In this document: positions 25,463 to 32,795 of the stretch, piece by piece
Layout: every line of letters begins with the position of its first letter
How positions within the stretch are numbered: the first letter of the stretch is position 1
Assembly (NCBI RefSeq): GCF_019802345.1
Contig: NZ_JAINDZ010000023.1
Span: 1-64,000, forward strand
Origin: Methylosinus sp. Sm6
GTDB taxonomy: Bacteria > Pseudomonadota > Alphaproteobacteria > Rhizobiales > Beijerinckiaceae
Length of the DNA: 64,000 nt
Direction: 5' to 3'
Program-made: the position numbers and the translations under genes
Notes under the pieces: model-generated
Seen by the model: only the letters and a program-made list of their open reading frames with translations
The model's database searches: none
Told to the model about the DNA's origin: nothing

Positions 25463-26745
25463 CGCCCGCCTCCCTCGAGCGGCTCCAGCTCCTGCGGCGA
25501 GAAGAAGAAGCGATGGCCGGGAAAGCCCGCTGCGCCGAGATCGGCGCCGGGATCGTCGACGAGCGTCACCGCGACATGCGCGCGCCCCTCGAAATCGCGC
25601 TCGATCGCCTCGATCACCGCAATTCTGCCGCCGAGCGCCATGTCCATGATGTCGCCTCCCGCCTTCGGCGCGATGCGCATGCGAGCGCCGACTGCGAGGC
25701 GCGCGACATCGCCGTCCGGCTCGCGAAGCGGCCGAAAGGCGCCATGCAGCGCGTCGAGATCGTTCTGCGTCATGCTCTCGCAGCGCTGCAAGATGTCGCG
25801 CGCGCGCGGATCGGCGGCGGCCATCTCGCGCTTCTCTTCCTGCGAGAGCGTGCGCACGCGCAAGGTCAGCAATTCGTCGATCTCGGCGCTGTCGAAGAAG
25901 GCGTTGCGGCTTTCGGGCGCGACCTGCGGATAGTCATAGAGGATGATCGGCGAAGCGAGCATCATGTCGCGCGCGCCGGCGTCGCCGACCAGCGTCGGCC
26001 ATAATCCATCATTGGCGCAAGCGGTCGCCGCGGTGCGATGCCGTTCGGGCGGATCGAGCAGCGACACGAAGGCGCCGCCGCGCGCCCCGAGGATCAAATG
26101 CGCGGAGAGAAAGACGCGCGCCCGCGCCGCTTCGCGCTCCGGCGCGCTCGCGGGCGGCGACAGATTTTCGACGGCGACGCTCACGCGAATGAGATCGCCC
26201 TCCAGCTTCGTCGCCGACACGACCATCTCGCCCTCCACCGCCTCGCTGCTGCGCGCGATCACGGCGACGATCTCGCCGGCGCGCGAGCGGATGGGCTCGA
26301 GCTCGCGCCTCGCTGCGAAGGAGAAGCGCAGGCGTCGCGCCTCGCCGATGAGATCGGCGATCGCCGCCGCGTCGATATCGACGCGGCGCTCGATCGCTTC
26401 CTCGAAGGAGACGAATTGCGCGCCGTCGACGACGACCGAATCCGCCGCGCGATACTGCGCGATATCGTCGAGCTCGACGGCGGGGCCCGAGAGCTCGCCG
26501 ACCTCGCGCCTGCGGTTCTGCAGAAAGCGCAGCGCGAGATCGAGCTCCGCGCCGGCGCCTGCCTCGATCAGAATTTCCGCGCGCATCGACGCGGCCTCGC
26601 CGCCGTCGCGCCGCGCCTCTTTGGGATGAAGCTCGCCGAACATCCAGCGCCGGCGATTCTTCATCGCCGACGGGCGATAGGGATAGAGCATGTAGCCTTC
26701 ATAGAGAACGGCGTCGGCGATCGGCTTCACGCGGTCGATATTCAT
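25459..26745 (-). CDS. Conserved hydrogenase-operon protein of unknown function (428 aa)
   Basis: This soluble 428-residue protein has no Cys-rich motif and no signal peptide. The N-terminus holds a striking block, ADAVLYEGYMLYPYRPSA then KNRRRWMFGELHP, at residues 10-43, which I recall as conserved in proteins beside group 1h hydrogenases in Actinobacteria. The remainder is charged, with many Arg, Glu and Asp and predicted mixed alpha/beta structure. The C-terminal 80 residues (VGARMRIAPKAGGDIMDMAL and ending HRFFFSPQELEPLEGG) look like a small beta domain. The start is set by the ATGA overlap with the DUF6084-like gene; a longer frame upstream is just the neighbour read out of frame. A role in hydrogenase assembly is inferred only from context. 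Confidence 0.82.
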   Translation of the reverse strand: MNIDRVKPIADAVLYEGYMLYPYRPSAMKNRRRWMFGELHPKEARRDGGEAASMRAEILIEAGAGAELDLALRFLQNRRREVGELSGPAVELDDIAQYRAADSVVVDGAQFVSFEEAIERRVDIDAAAIADLIGEARRLRFSFAARRELEPIRSRAGEIVAVIARSSEAVEGEMVVSATKLEGDLIRVSVAVENLSPPASAPEREAARARVFLSAHLILGARGGAFVSLLDPPERHRTAATACANDGLWPTLVGDAGARDMMLASPIILYDYPQVAPESRNAFFDSAEIDELLTLRVRTLSQEEKREMAAADPRARDILQRCESMTQNDLDALHGAFRPLREPDGDVARLAVGARMRIAPKAGGDIMDMALGGRIAVIEAIERDFEGRAHVAVTLVDDPGADLGAAGFPGHRFFFSPQELEPLEGGGR

Positions 26746-27392
26746 GGCGCGGCCCCCGTCGTGACCTCGTCGAGGAGGCGCGCGACGGCGTCCTCCTCCC
26801 CGAGCAATCCCATGCGCCGCTGATAGCGACGCAGCCGCTCGAGCGTCGCCGCGCCGAGACGAATCCAATCGCCCTCTCCGTAATGTCTCGTCATCAGCCG
26901 CTCCAAGGTCGCGACCGGCAGACGGAACGGCGCTTCCTTCGACCAGGGTATCTGCTCGATCTGCAGCGCGCCGCCCTCCTCCGCATAGAAGACCGAGCCG
27001 CTGAACAGAAACGACAGCGGCGCCGCGCCCTCGACGAGCGCGTCGAAATATTTGGCGCTGGCTGCGGCGATGTCGCGCGTGCAGGCGACGGGCAGCCGCG
27101 CCACCGTCTCCTCGCCGAAGGCGGGAACGGCGACGCTCGCATGAGCGAAGACGAAGCTGCGCATCGATCGCGCCCAATGCTCCGGCGCGCCGAACAATTC
27201 GACGAGCCGCTCCTTCTCCGCCGCGCGATAGGCGCGGCGCGTCGGCTCGATGCGGATTTGACAGCTCAGCATCACATTGCGAATGCGCGCGCGCGGCGTC
27301 AGATTGGCGATGCGCAGACAGAAGACGAGCAAGGGCGAGACCGAGAACGGCTCCGCCTCGACGGCGCTCACCTCGAAGGAGAGATCAACCAT
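26742..27392 (-). CDS. DUF6084-like hydrogenase-associated protein
   Basis: This 216-residue soluble protein matches the DUF6084 pattern as I recall it: an N-terminal LSFEVSAVEAEPFSVSPLL, LSCQIRIEPTRRAY near residue 45, the W in GAPEHWARSMR, and LPVACTRDIAAASAKYFDAL near residue 105. Further blocks are PLSFLFSGSVFYAEEG and FRLPVATLERLM. The family is largely restricted to group 1h hydrogenase clusters, with unknown function; the beta-rich N-terminus suggests a scaffold. It overlaps DUF5947-like gene by eight bases and the 428-residue gene by four. Confidence 0.85.
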   Translation of the reverse strand: MVDLSFEVSAVEAEPFSVSPLLVFCLRIANLTPRARIRNVMLSCQIRIEPTRRAYRAAEKERLVELFGAPEHWARSMRSFVFAHASVAVPAFGEETVARLPVACTRDIAAASAKYFDALVEGAAPLSFLFSGSVFYAEEGGALQIEQIPWSKEAPFRLPVATLERLMTRHYGEGDWIRLGAATLERLRRYQRRMGLLGEEDAVARLLDEVTTGAAP

Positions 27393-27993
27393 GGACGAAT
27401 AGTCCTTGCTCCGGCGCTTCGCTCAGCGAAGCGAAAAAGCGCTCGACCTCGTCCCATAGACGGGCGCCGCCCGAGAGTCCCTCCCAGCGTGCGCGCACGA
27501 GGCCGATGAGCGCATAGCAGCGATCGATCGACACGCGAAAATACCGCCCGGCGCCGCGACGATCGACGAGCAGCGCTTCGACGTCGGGAGTCATGTCGAA
27601 CAGAATCGGATTTGCGGCGGCGAGCGCGGACCAGGCGTCCTCGCTCAGCACGGATTCGATCCCGCCCGCGGGGCTCGGATAGATGGCGAGCGGACGACGC
27701 TCCTCACCGCTCTCCAGCAGAAAGGCGAGATCGATCGGAATCTGCAGACTGTCCCAGAGATCGTCCGGCAATGTGAAGTCCGCGAGCGCCAGGGTCGCCG
27801 GAACGATGACGCGCAGCGGGCCGCCGGCCGATGCGCGAATGCAGGCCTCGCAGGCGCAGAGGATGCGACGGCTGTGCGGCTCCATCACATGCCGATGGGC
27901 GGCGTCGAGCGCAGCTCCGCAGAGCTCGCAGCGTTCCGCACGGCCGTCGTCCGCGACGAAGCGACGGATTCTGGACACCCAGCCGATGGTCAT
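27385..27993 (-). CDS. DUF5947-like Cys-rich hydrogenase-associated protein
   Basis: This 202-residue protein carries a probable metal site near the N-terminus: CELC (Cys 22, 25), His 33, 35 and 40, then CACEAC (Cys 46, 48, 51). The spacing suits a zinc ribbon or rubredoxin-like site. The remainder has VPATLALADFTLPDDLWDSL and IAFLLES-like IDLAFLLESGE near residue 85, and a typical YPSPAGGIES block. I recall this as DUF5947, a family tied to group 1h hydrogenase operons. It could be an electron carrier or assembly factor; which metal it binds is not known. It starts three bases after the stop of the NifU-like gene. Confidence 0.82.
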   Translation of the reverse strand: MTIGWVSRIRRFVADDGRAERCELCGAALDAAHRHVMEPHSRRILCACEACIRASAGGPLRVIVPATLALADFTLPDDLWDSLQIPIDLAFLLESGEERRPLAIYPSPAGGIESVLSEDAWSALAAANPILFDMTPDVEALLVDRRGAGRYFRVSIDRCYALIGLVRARWEGLSGGARLWDEVERFFASLSEAPEQGLFVHG

Positions 27994-27996
27994 GGC

Positions 27997-28488
27997 TCAC
28001 TCCGCGAGGCTCGGCGCAGCCGGGGCGCGATCCTCGATGATGATGCTGTCGAGATCGGGGGCGGCCTCGGTGAGCGTCCGCTCGATCTCGCGACGCGCCG
28101 TCGCGCGGTCCGCTCCCTCGTCGGGCAGGCGCAAAGACACGCGAGCGACGGCGTGAGACACGTCCAGAAGATCGATCGACGCGCCCCATGTCTCGCGCAA
28201 GCCGGCGATAGCGCGCCGCAAGCGCGCCTCGGGCTCCTCGGGATGCAGCCCGTGCAGCAGAAGCGCCGCCGACACATAATCATCGGCCGCGAAGGCGGCG
28301 AGCAGACGCCCGCCCTCGGCTCCGCTGGAGGCGATGGTCAGCACGCGCGCGAGCGCGAGCCCATGCAGATCGAGGCAGGAGTCGAGCAGCGTGCGCGCCA
28401 GCGTGCGGGCGGGCGTGTCGCGCGTCTCTTCCAGCGCCTCGATCAGCCGCTCCATCCGGCTCAGACATTCGGCGAGCGCGTCGCTCAT
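27997..28488 (-). CDS. NifU-like C-terminal domain protein lacking its CxxC
   Basis: This 163-residue protein has an N-terminal helical part (RMERLIEALEETRDTPARTL), a LLLHGLHPEEPEARLRRAI linker near residue 77, and a C-terminal NifU-like fold (ASIDLLDVSHAVARVSLRLP then IERTLTEAAPDLDSIIIED). Family members beside other group 1h hydrogenases normally carry a CxxC after the LRL strand, as I recall. Here that position reads LPDEGADRATARRE and the only cysteines are residues 8 and 38. It therefore should not bind a NifU-type Fe-S cluster. The ATG overlaps the hhyL stop, with GGAGGG just upstream. Confidence 0.75.
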   Translation of the reverse strand: MSDALAECLSRMERLIEALEETRDTPARTLARTLLDSCLDLHGLALARVLTIASSGAEGGRLLAAFAADDYVSAALLLHGLHPEEPEARLRRAIAGLRETWGASIDLLDVSHAVARVSLRLPDEGADRATARREIERTLTEAAPDLDSIIIEDRAPAAPSLAE

Positions 28489-30290
28489 GATCCCTCCCGC
28501 GGCGCGCCGAACATCGGCGAATGAACGCGCTCGAGCGTGCGGCCGGCGCCGAGATACATATGCACGCCGCAAGGCAGGCAGGGATCGAAGCTGCGCACCG
28601 TGCGCATGATGTCGATGCCCTTGAACTTGTCGCGGCCGTTCTCCTCGAACAAAGGCGTGTTCTGCACGGCGTCCTCATAGGGACCCGGCGTGCCGAAGTC
28701 GTCGCGCGGCGTCGCGTTCCAGGGCGTCGGCGGATAGGGATGATAATTGGCGATCCTGCCGTCGCGGATGACGAGATGATGCGAGAGCACGCCGCGCACC
28801 GCCTCGTGGAAGCCGCAGCCGATGGCTTCGTCCGGCACGGTGAAATCCGTCCAGGTGCGCGTGCGCCCCGCCTGCACCTCGGCGAACGCCTTGTCGATGA
28901 AATGATAGGCGAGCGCCGCGCAATAGGCCTGAAAGTAAGTGCGCGCCCGGTTGCGCTCGATGGCGTTGCTCCATTTCGGAATTTTCCACTCGAACTCGCG
29001 CTCGGGCCGCAGCGCGGTCTTGGGCAGATAAATCTTCACGCTTTCGCCCGTCGATTTGACATAGCCGACGTCGACGAGCCCGGCGAGCGCGGTGGACCAT
29101 AGCCGCGCCAGCGCGCCGCCGCCGGTGTCGAGCGCGAGATGGTCGCCCGTGCGCTTGTCGTACCAGCGCGGGCACATCACCCAGGAGTAATTGCCGTCGA
29201 AGTCGCGTTTCTGCGGCCGCGGGATCGTCGTCTGATTCCAAGGATGGCGCTGGTCCACCGGATTGCCGAGCGGGTCGGCGGCGACGAAGATCTCGCGGCT
29301 CTGCCAATCATCGTAGAAGCTCGCGCCGAGCAGGATGCGGATATTGAGATTGATGTCGACGAGATCGGTCGTCACCAGCTTGCCGTCGACGATGACGCCG
29401 GGCGTGACGAACATAGCGCGGCCCCAATCGGTCATCGTCTCGTAGCGATAGTCGCATTTGTCCGGATCCTGAAAGGCGCCCCAGCAGCCGAGCAGGATGC
29501 GGCGCTGTCCCACGGCTTCGTAGCCGGGCAGAGCCTCGTAGAAGAAATCGAACAGATCATCGTGCAGCGGCACGCATTTCTTCATGAACTCGGCATATTT
29601 GACGAGGCGAACCAGATATTCGGTGAAGAGCTGCACCGAGGGCGTCGTGCCGACGCCGCCCGCATAGAGCGTCGACGGATGCACATGGCGCCCTTCCATC
29701 AGGCTGAACATTTCGCGCGTGTAGCGCGAGACATATAACGTCTCGCGATAGAACTCGCCGGTGAAGGGATTGAGCGCCGTCATGATGTCGGCGATAGTGC
29801 GATAGCCGTGCTCGGCGGCATGCGGCGCCGGCGTCGATTGCGCCTTGGCCCAAACGCTCGGATTGGTCTCCTTGACCATCTGCTCGCAGAAGTCGACGCC
29901 GACGAGATTGTCCTGAAATATGTTGTGATCGAACATATATTCGGCCGCCTCGCCGAGATTGATGATCCAATCCGCGAGCGGCGGCGGCTTGATCCCATAG
30001 GCCATGTTCTGCGCGTAGACGGAGCAGGTCGCGTGATTGTCGCCGCAGATGCCGCAGATGCGGCTGGTGATGAAATGCGCGTCGCGCGGATCCTTGCCCT
30101 TCAGGAACACGCTGTAGCCGCGAAAAATCGACGAGGTGCTGTGGCATTCGGCGACGCTGCGGTTGTCGAAATCGATCTTGGTGAATATGCCGAGGCTGCC
30201 GACGATGCGGGTGATCGGATCCCAATTCATCTCGACGAGATTGGGAGAGGACTTTCGCTCATCGTGGATGCGGCGCGCTTTCTCGTCCAT
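28485..30290 (-). CDS. hhyL: Group 1h [NiFe]-hydrogenase large subunit
   Basis: This 601-residue catalytic subunit oxidises H2 at a NiFe(CN)2CO centre. Nickel ligands are seen in RICGICGDNHATC (Cys 79, 82) and DPCLPCGVH (Cys 571, 574). The L1 form CGDNHATCS and the sequences FDFFYEALPGYEAVGQRR and YSWVMCPRWYDKRTGDH are typical of actinobacterial-type group 1h/group 5 enzymes. A 24-residue tail after His 577 would be cut off by the M52 protease of the same operon. Family members oxidise H2 at atmospheric or trace levels with O2 tolerance (known for Streptomyces, mycobacteria and Ralstonia). It follows hhyS by nine bases. Confidence 0.96.
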   Translation of the reverse strand: MDEKARRIHDERKSSPNLVEMNWDPITRIVGSLGIFTKIDFDNRSVAECHSTSSIFRGYSVFLKGKDPRDAHFITSRICGICGDNHATCSVYAQNMAYGIKPPPLADWIINLGEAAEYMFDHNIFQDNLVGVDFCEQMVKETNPSVWAKAQSTPAPHAAEHGYRTIADIMTALNPFTGEFYRETLYVSRYTREMFSLMEGRHVHPSTLYAGGVGTTPSVQLFTEYLVRLVKYAEFMKKCVPLHDDLFDFFYEALPGYEAVGQRRILLGCWGAFQDPDKCDYRYETMTDWGRAMFVTPGVIVDGKLVTTDLVDINLNIRILLGASFYDDWQSREIFVAADPLGNPVDQRHPWNQTTIPRPQKRDFDGNYSWVMCPRWYDKRTGDHLALDTGGGALARLWSTALAGLVDVGYVKSTGESVKIYLPKTALRPEREFEWKIPKWSNAIERNRARTYFQAYCAALAYHFIDKAFAEVQAGRTRTWTDFTVPDEAIGCGFHEAVRGVLSHHLVIRDGRIANYHPYPPTPWNATPRDDFGTPGPYEDAVQNTPLFEENGRDKFKGIDIMRTVRSFDPCLPCGVHMYLGAGRTLERVHSPMFGAPREGS

Positions 30291-30299
30291 CTCGTTCTC

Positions 30300-31391
30300 C
30301 TAGAGCGGGTAGACTTCCTCGGGCTTGTCGGGATGATAGCCGGTGGTGCGCTCGGCCTCGTTGTGCCGCCATTTCGGCTCTCTGCTCAGCGTCGAATTGG
30401 TGAGGCGGCGCAGATTGCGGATGAGGAATCCATAAGGCGTGACCAGCGTGGAGGAGATGCGCGCGCCGGGCGGCTCGTCCATGAACGGCATGAGCTTGTC
30501 GGGAAAGCCCGGCATGGTGCAGCCGATGCAGATTCCGCCGACGTTCGGGCAGCCGCCTATGCCGGAGATCCAGCCGCGCTTTGGCACATTGCATTGGACG
30601 ACCGGTCCCCAGCAGCCGATCTTCACCAGGCATTTGCGCGAGCCATATTCATGCGCGAAATCCGCCTGCTCGTAATAAGCGGCGCGATCGCAGCCCTGAT
30701 GCACCGTCATGCCGAACAGCCATTTCGGCCGCAGCTCCTCGTCCAGCGGAATCATCGGCGCGAGGCCGGCGAGCTGACGCAGCACATAGAGCAGCGTCTC
30801 CATGAAATTGTCCGGCTGCACCGGACAGCCGGGGACATTCACGATCGGCAATCCCGCTTTCGACTGCCACTGCCAGCCGAGATAATCGGCGAGGCCCATG
30901 CAGCCGGTCGGATTGCCTTTCATCGCGTGCACGCCGCCATAGGTCGCGCAGGTCCCCGCCGCGATCACGCCCAGCGCCTTGGGCGCGAGGCGATCGATCC
31001 ATTCGGTGGTCCTGATCGGCTGCCCGGTCTCCGCATCCGTGCCCACGGCCGCCCAATAGCCGTCGCCGCTCAGATGCTCATTGGGGATCGAGCCTTCGAC
31101 GACCAGCAGGAAATTGTCCAGCTCGCCGCGCGCGGCCTGATGAAAGAAGCTCATAAAATCATCGCCGACCTCATAGGCGAGAACGGCGTTGTGCAAATGG
31201 ACCTTCGGCAGGCCGGGAACGGCGCCGAGCAGAACATCCTCTATGCTGGGCTCGCTCGCAGCCGTGATCGAGACCGTGTCGCCGTCGCAGGAGAGGCCGG
31301 CGGTGATCCAGAGGATATGCACCTCTTCGATGTTCGGAACATGCTGGGTAGAGCGTCCATAAGGGACAGTGTCCCGAGCCGCCTCGACCAT
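30300..31391 (-). CDS. hhyS: Group 1h [NiFe]-hydrogenase small subunit
   Basis: This 363-residue electron-transfer subunit carries three Fe-S clusters. The proximal-cluster region is WITAGLSCDGDTVS, in which Asp 38 sits where other families have Cys; a 3Cys-1Asp proximal cluster is known from the Ralstonia group 1h enzyme. The other proximal ligands are Cys 148 (GTCATYGG) and Cys 189 (GCPVQP). Medial and distal ligands lie in HQGCDR, RKCLVKIGC, CNVPKRG and GGICIGCTMPGFPD. No twin-arginine signal is present, so the enzyme should be cytoplasmic. GGAGG sits five bases before the ATG. It is the first gene of an eight-gene operon. Confidence 0.96.
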   Translation of the reverse strand: MVEAARDTVPYGRSTQHVPNIEEVHILWITAGLSCDGDTVSITAASEPSIEDVLLGAVPGLPKVHLHNAVLAYEVGDDFMSFFHQAARGELDNFLLVVEGSIPNEHLSGDGYWAAVGTDAETGQPIRTTEWIDRLAPKALGVIAAGTCATYGGVHAMKGNPTGCMGLADYLGWQWQSKAGLPIVNVPGCPVQPDNFMETLLYVLRQLAGLAPMIPLDEELRPKWLFGMTVHQGCDRAAYYEQADFAHEYGSRKCLVKIGCWGPVVQCNVPKRGWISGIGGCPNVGGICIGCTMPGFPDKLMPFMDEPPGARISSTLVTPYGFLIRNLRRLTNSTLSREPKWRHNEAERTTGYHPDKPEEVYPL

Positions 31392-31408
31392 GCTCGCCTC
31401 CGCTCTTC

Positions 31409-31448
31409 ACCTCTAGGACTCAAACGCGGACCTGAGGAACCAAACGCG
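31409..31448. promoter_or_regulatory. Two adjacent 20-bp direct repeats upstream of hhyS
   Basis: Two abutting 20-base units end in the same sequence AGGANNCAAACGCG (plus strand), with 12 of 14 positions identical and a 20-base period (two helix turns). They lie 18-57 bases before the hhyS start. This is a reasonable site for a dimeric or tandem-binding regulator of hydrogenase expression. No clear -35/-10 pair was recognised next to it. Confidence 0.5.
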
Positions 31449-31624
31449 GCGTTGTGGTTTTAGTTCCTGATCCGACCGCGGCGGGCGAGCGGCGCGGCGG
31501 CGCTCTCGGCCGGCCGTCGCTCGCATAAGTGGAATTGCGAAATTTGCGGGCGCCGCGCCCTCGACTAGGCTCGATTTCGCCATCATTCACATGCGCGGTC
31601 GACGACTCGAAGGATGTGAGCGAA

Positions 31625-31930
31625 ATGATCGACCTCGGCGACAGGCTGGCGAGGCTCCTGTTCGAAACATTCGGCTCCGCGGCGCGCCCCTGGGACGAGC
31701 TGCCGCCAGCGGAGCGGGATCGCTATTTCCGCACGGCGCAGGATGTGTTGCGGGAGGTCGCGGCGAGCGCGCCCTTCGACGCGGAGACGCTCGTCGAGAG
31801 AGTGCGGGAGACGCGACCGACGCGGCTCGGCTTCCTCTACATGACCTATGCGCTCAATCGAACGGAAGCGGCCGCTCTGCTCGCCGCGCGCGCCGGTCTG
31901 CCGCGCCGCCAGAGAAAGCCGGCGGCATGA
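31625..31930 (+). CDS. Small conserved hypothetical protein (101 aa)
   Basis: This soluble, mostly helical protein has no Cys and no signal peptide. Recognisable stretches are RLARLLFETFGSAARPWDEL and TRPTRLGFLYMTYALNRTEA. AAGGA lies ten bases before the ATG; a GTG three codons earlier is an alternative. It is divergent from hhyS, with a 233-base shared upstream region, and convergent with the secreted protein gene. I do not recognise the family. Confidence 0.55.
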   Translation: MIDLGDRLARLLFETFGSAARPWDELPPAERDRYFRTAQDVLREVAASAPFDAETLVERVRETRPTRLGFLYMTYALNRTEAAALLAARAGLPRRQRKPAA

Positions 31931-31983
31931 GCCCGCAGAGCCCCGCCGCGACGGGCGGGGCTCGCTTCCGGCGGACGCAGCGA

Positions 31984-32388
31984 TTACTTGACCGCGTAGA
32001 AGCCGTATTCGCCGATATTCCCGGCGGGGTTCTGGGTGAAGGTTCCGCCGATCAGAAGACGCGCCCCGGGATCGGACAGATTGCCGGTCCACGTCTGGTA
32101 GGTGTCATTGGTCGCCGTCGTGATGCGCTGGAAGCTGATGCGGCCGCTGCCCGGGCAATAGAAGCCCTGGATCTTGTCGATCGGCGGGACGCCGATATTC
32201 TGAATGACGCCGGTAATGGCTTTGCACACGCCGGCCGCCGCCTGCGTGCGGATCGTGAGCGTCAGATGACTCTGATTGGCATGCACGTCCCAGACGCCGA
32301 CGACCGACGCCGGCCAGGGCTGTGCAAACGCGGAACCGGCTCCGAGAAGACCAGCGGCGAACGATATGGCGAGGATAGTCTTTTTCAT
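31984..32388 (-). CDS. Secreted hypothetical protein (134 aa)
   Basis: A clear signal peptide, MKKTILAISFAAGLLGAG ending SAFA-Q, leads into a 111-residue beta-rich mature protein. WPASVVGVWDVHANQSHLTL near residue 25 and WTGNLSDPGARLLIGGTF near residue 100 resemble small lipocalin-like or barrel proteins that start with a GxWdv strand. Two cysteines (VCKAI and FYCPG) could form a disulfide. AAGGAG six bases before the ATG sets the start. Periplasmic; function unknown. Confidence 0.72.
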   Translation of the reverse strand: MKKTILAISFAAGLLGAGSAFAQPWPASVVGVWDVHANQSHLTLTIRTQAAAGVCKAITGVIQNIGVPPIDKIQGFYCPGSGRISFQRITTATNDTYQTWTGNLSDPGARLLIGGTFTQNPAGNIGEYGFYAVK

Positions 32389-32528
32389 GGAATGCTCCTT
32401 TTGCAACACAGAACGGGCTCCGAGCACATGCGCTCGTTCCCCTCTACGATCGCGAATATGAGCCTTGCGCCGGCGCTCGTTTGTGCTGTGGCGCATAGAG
32501 CGAGCATGAGCGAAGAAGATCTGCGAGA

Positions 32529-32546
32529 GCGAGCCTGAAGGCTCGC
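32529..32546. repeat. REP-like palindrome, family R1 (perfect core)
   Basis: This is an exact copy of GCGAGCCTGAAGGCTCGC, a stem of eight with a GA loop. It lies just downstream of the ybdD stop codon, between it and the secreted-protein gene, where it may also stabilise mRNA ends. Confidence 0.9.
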
Positions 32547-32567
32547 TACGAACAGCGGAATAGTCTG

Positions 32568-32795
32568 CTAGCAGCAGCGAAAGGCCCGCCGGCCTCCCTC
32601 GCCGAATCGACTCGCCTGCCGCTCACGAAAATAATCGTCGCGCGTCATCACCGGCTCGTCCGGATGATTGGCGCGCCGATGCGCCGCATAGGCCTCGTAA
32701 TCGCCCTGGCCGATCATCAGCTCCGCGCCACGGCGCAGCTTTTTCGCCAGCGCGGCGAGATCAAGCGCGGACGGCGCGCAGATGCGGCAGCTCAT
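32568..32795 (-). CDS. ybdD: YbdD/YjiX-family protein (CstA partner)
   Basis: This 75-residue protein shows the family pattern MIGQGDYEAYAAHRRANHPD, then MTRDDYFRERQASRFG and a Cys-rich end RRAFRCC. YbdD accompanies CstA and is needed for pyruvate uptake by the related BtsT/CstA carriers in enterics. It overlaps the 3' end of cstA by 35 bases, and GGAG lies seven bases before its ATG. Because cstA is frameshifted here, its role may be lost or the break may be an assembly error. Confidence 0.9.
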   Translation of the reverse strand: MSCRICAPSALDLAALAKKLRRGAELMIGQGDYEAYAAHRRANHPDEPVMTRDDYFRERQASRFGEGGRRAFRCC

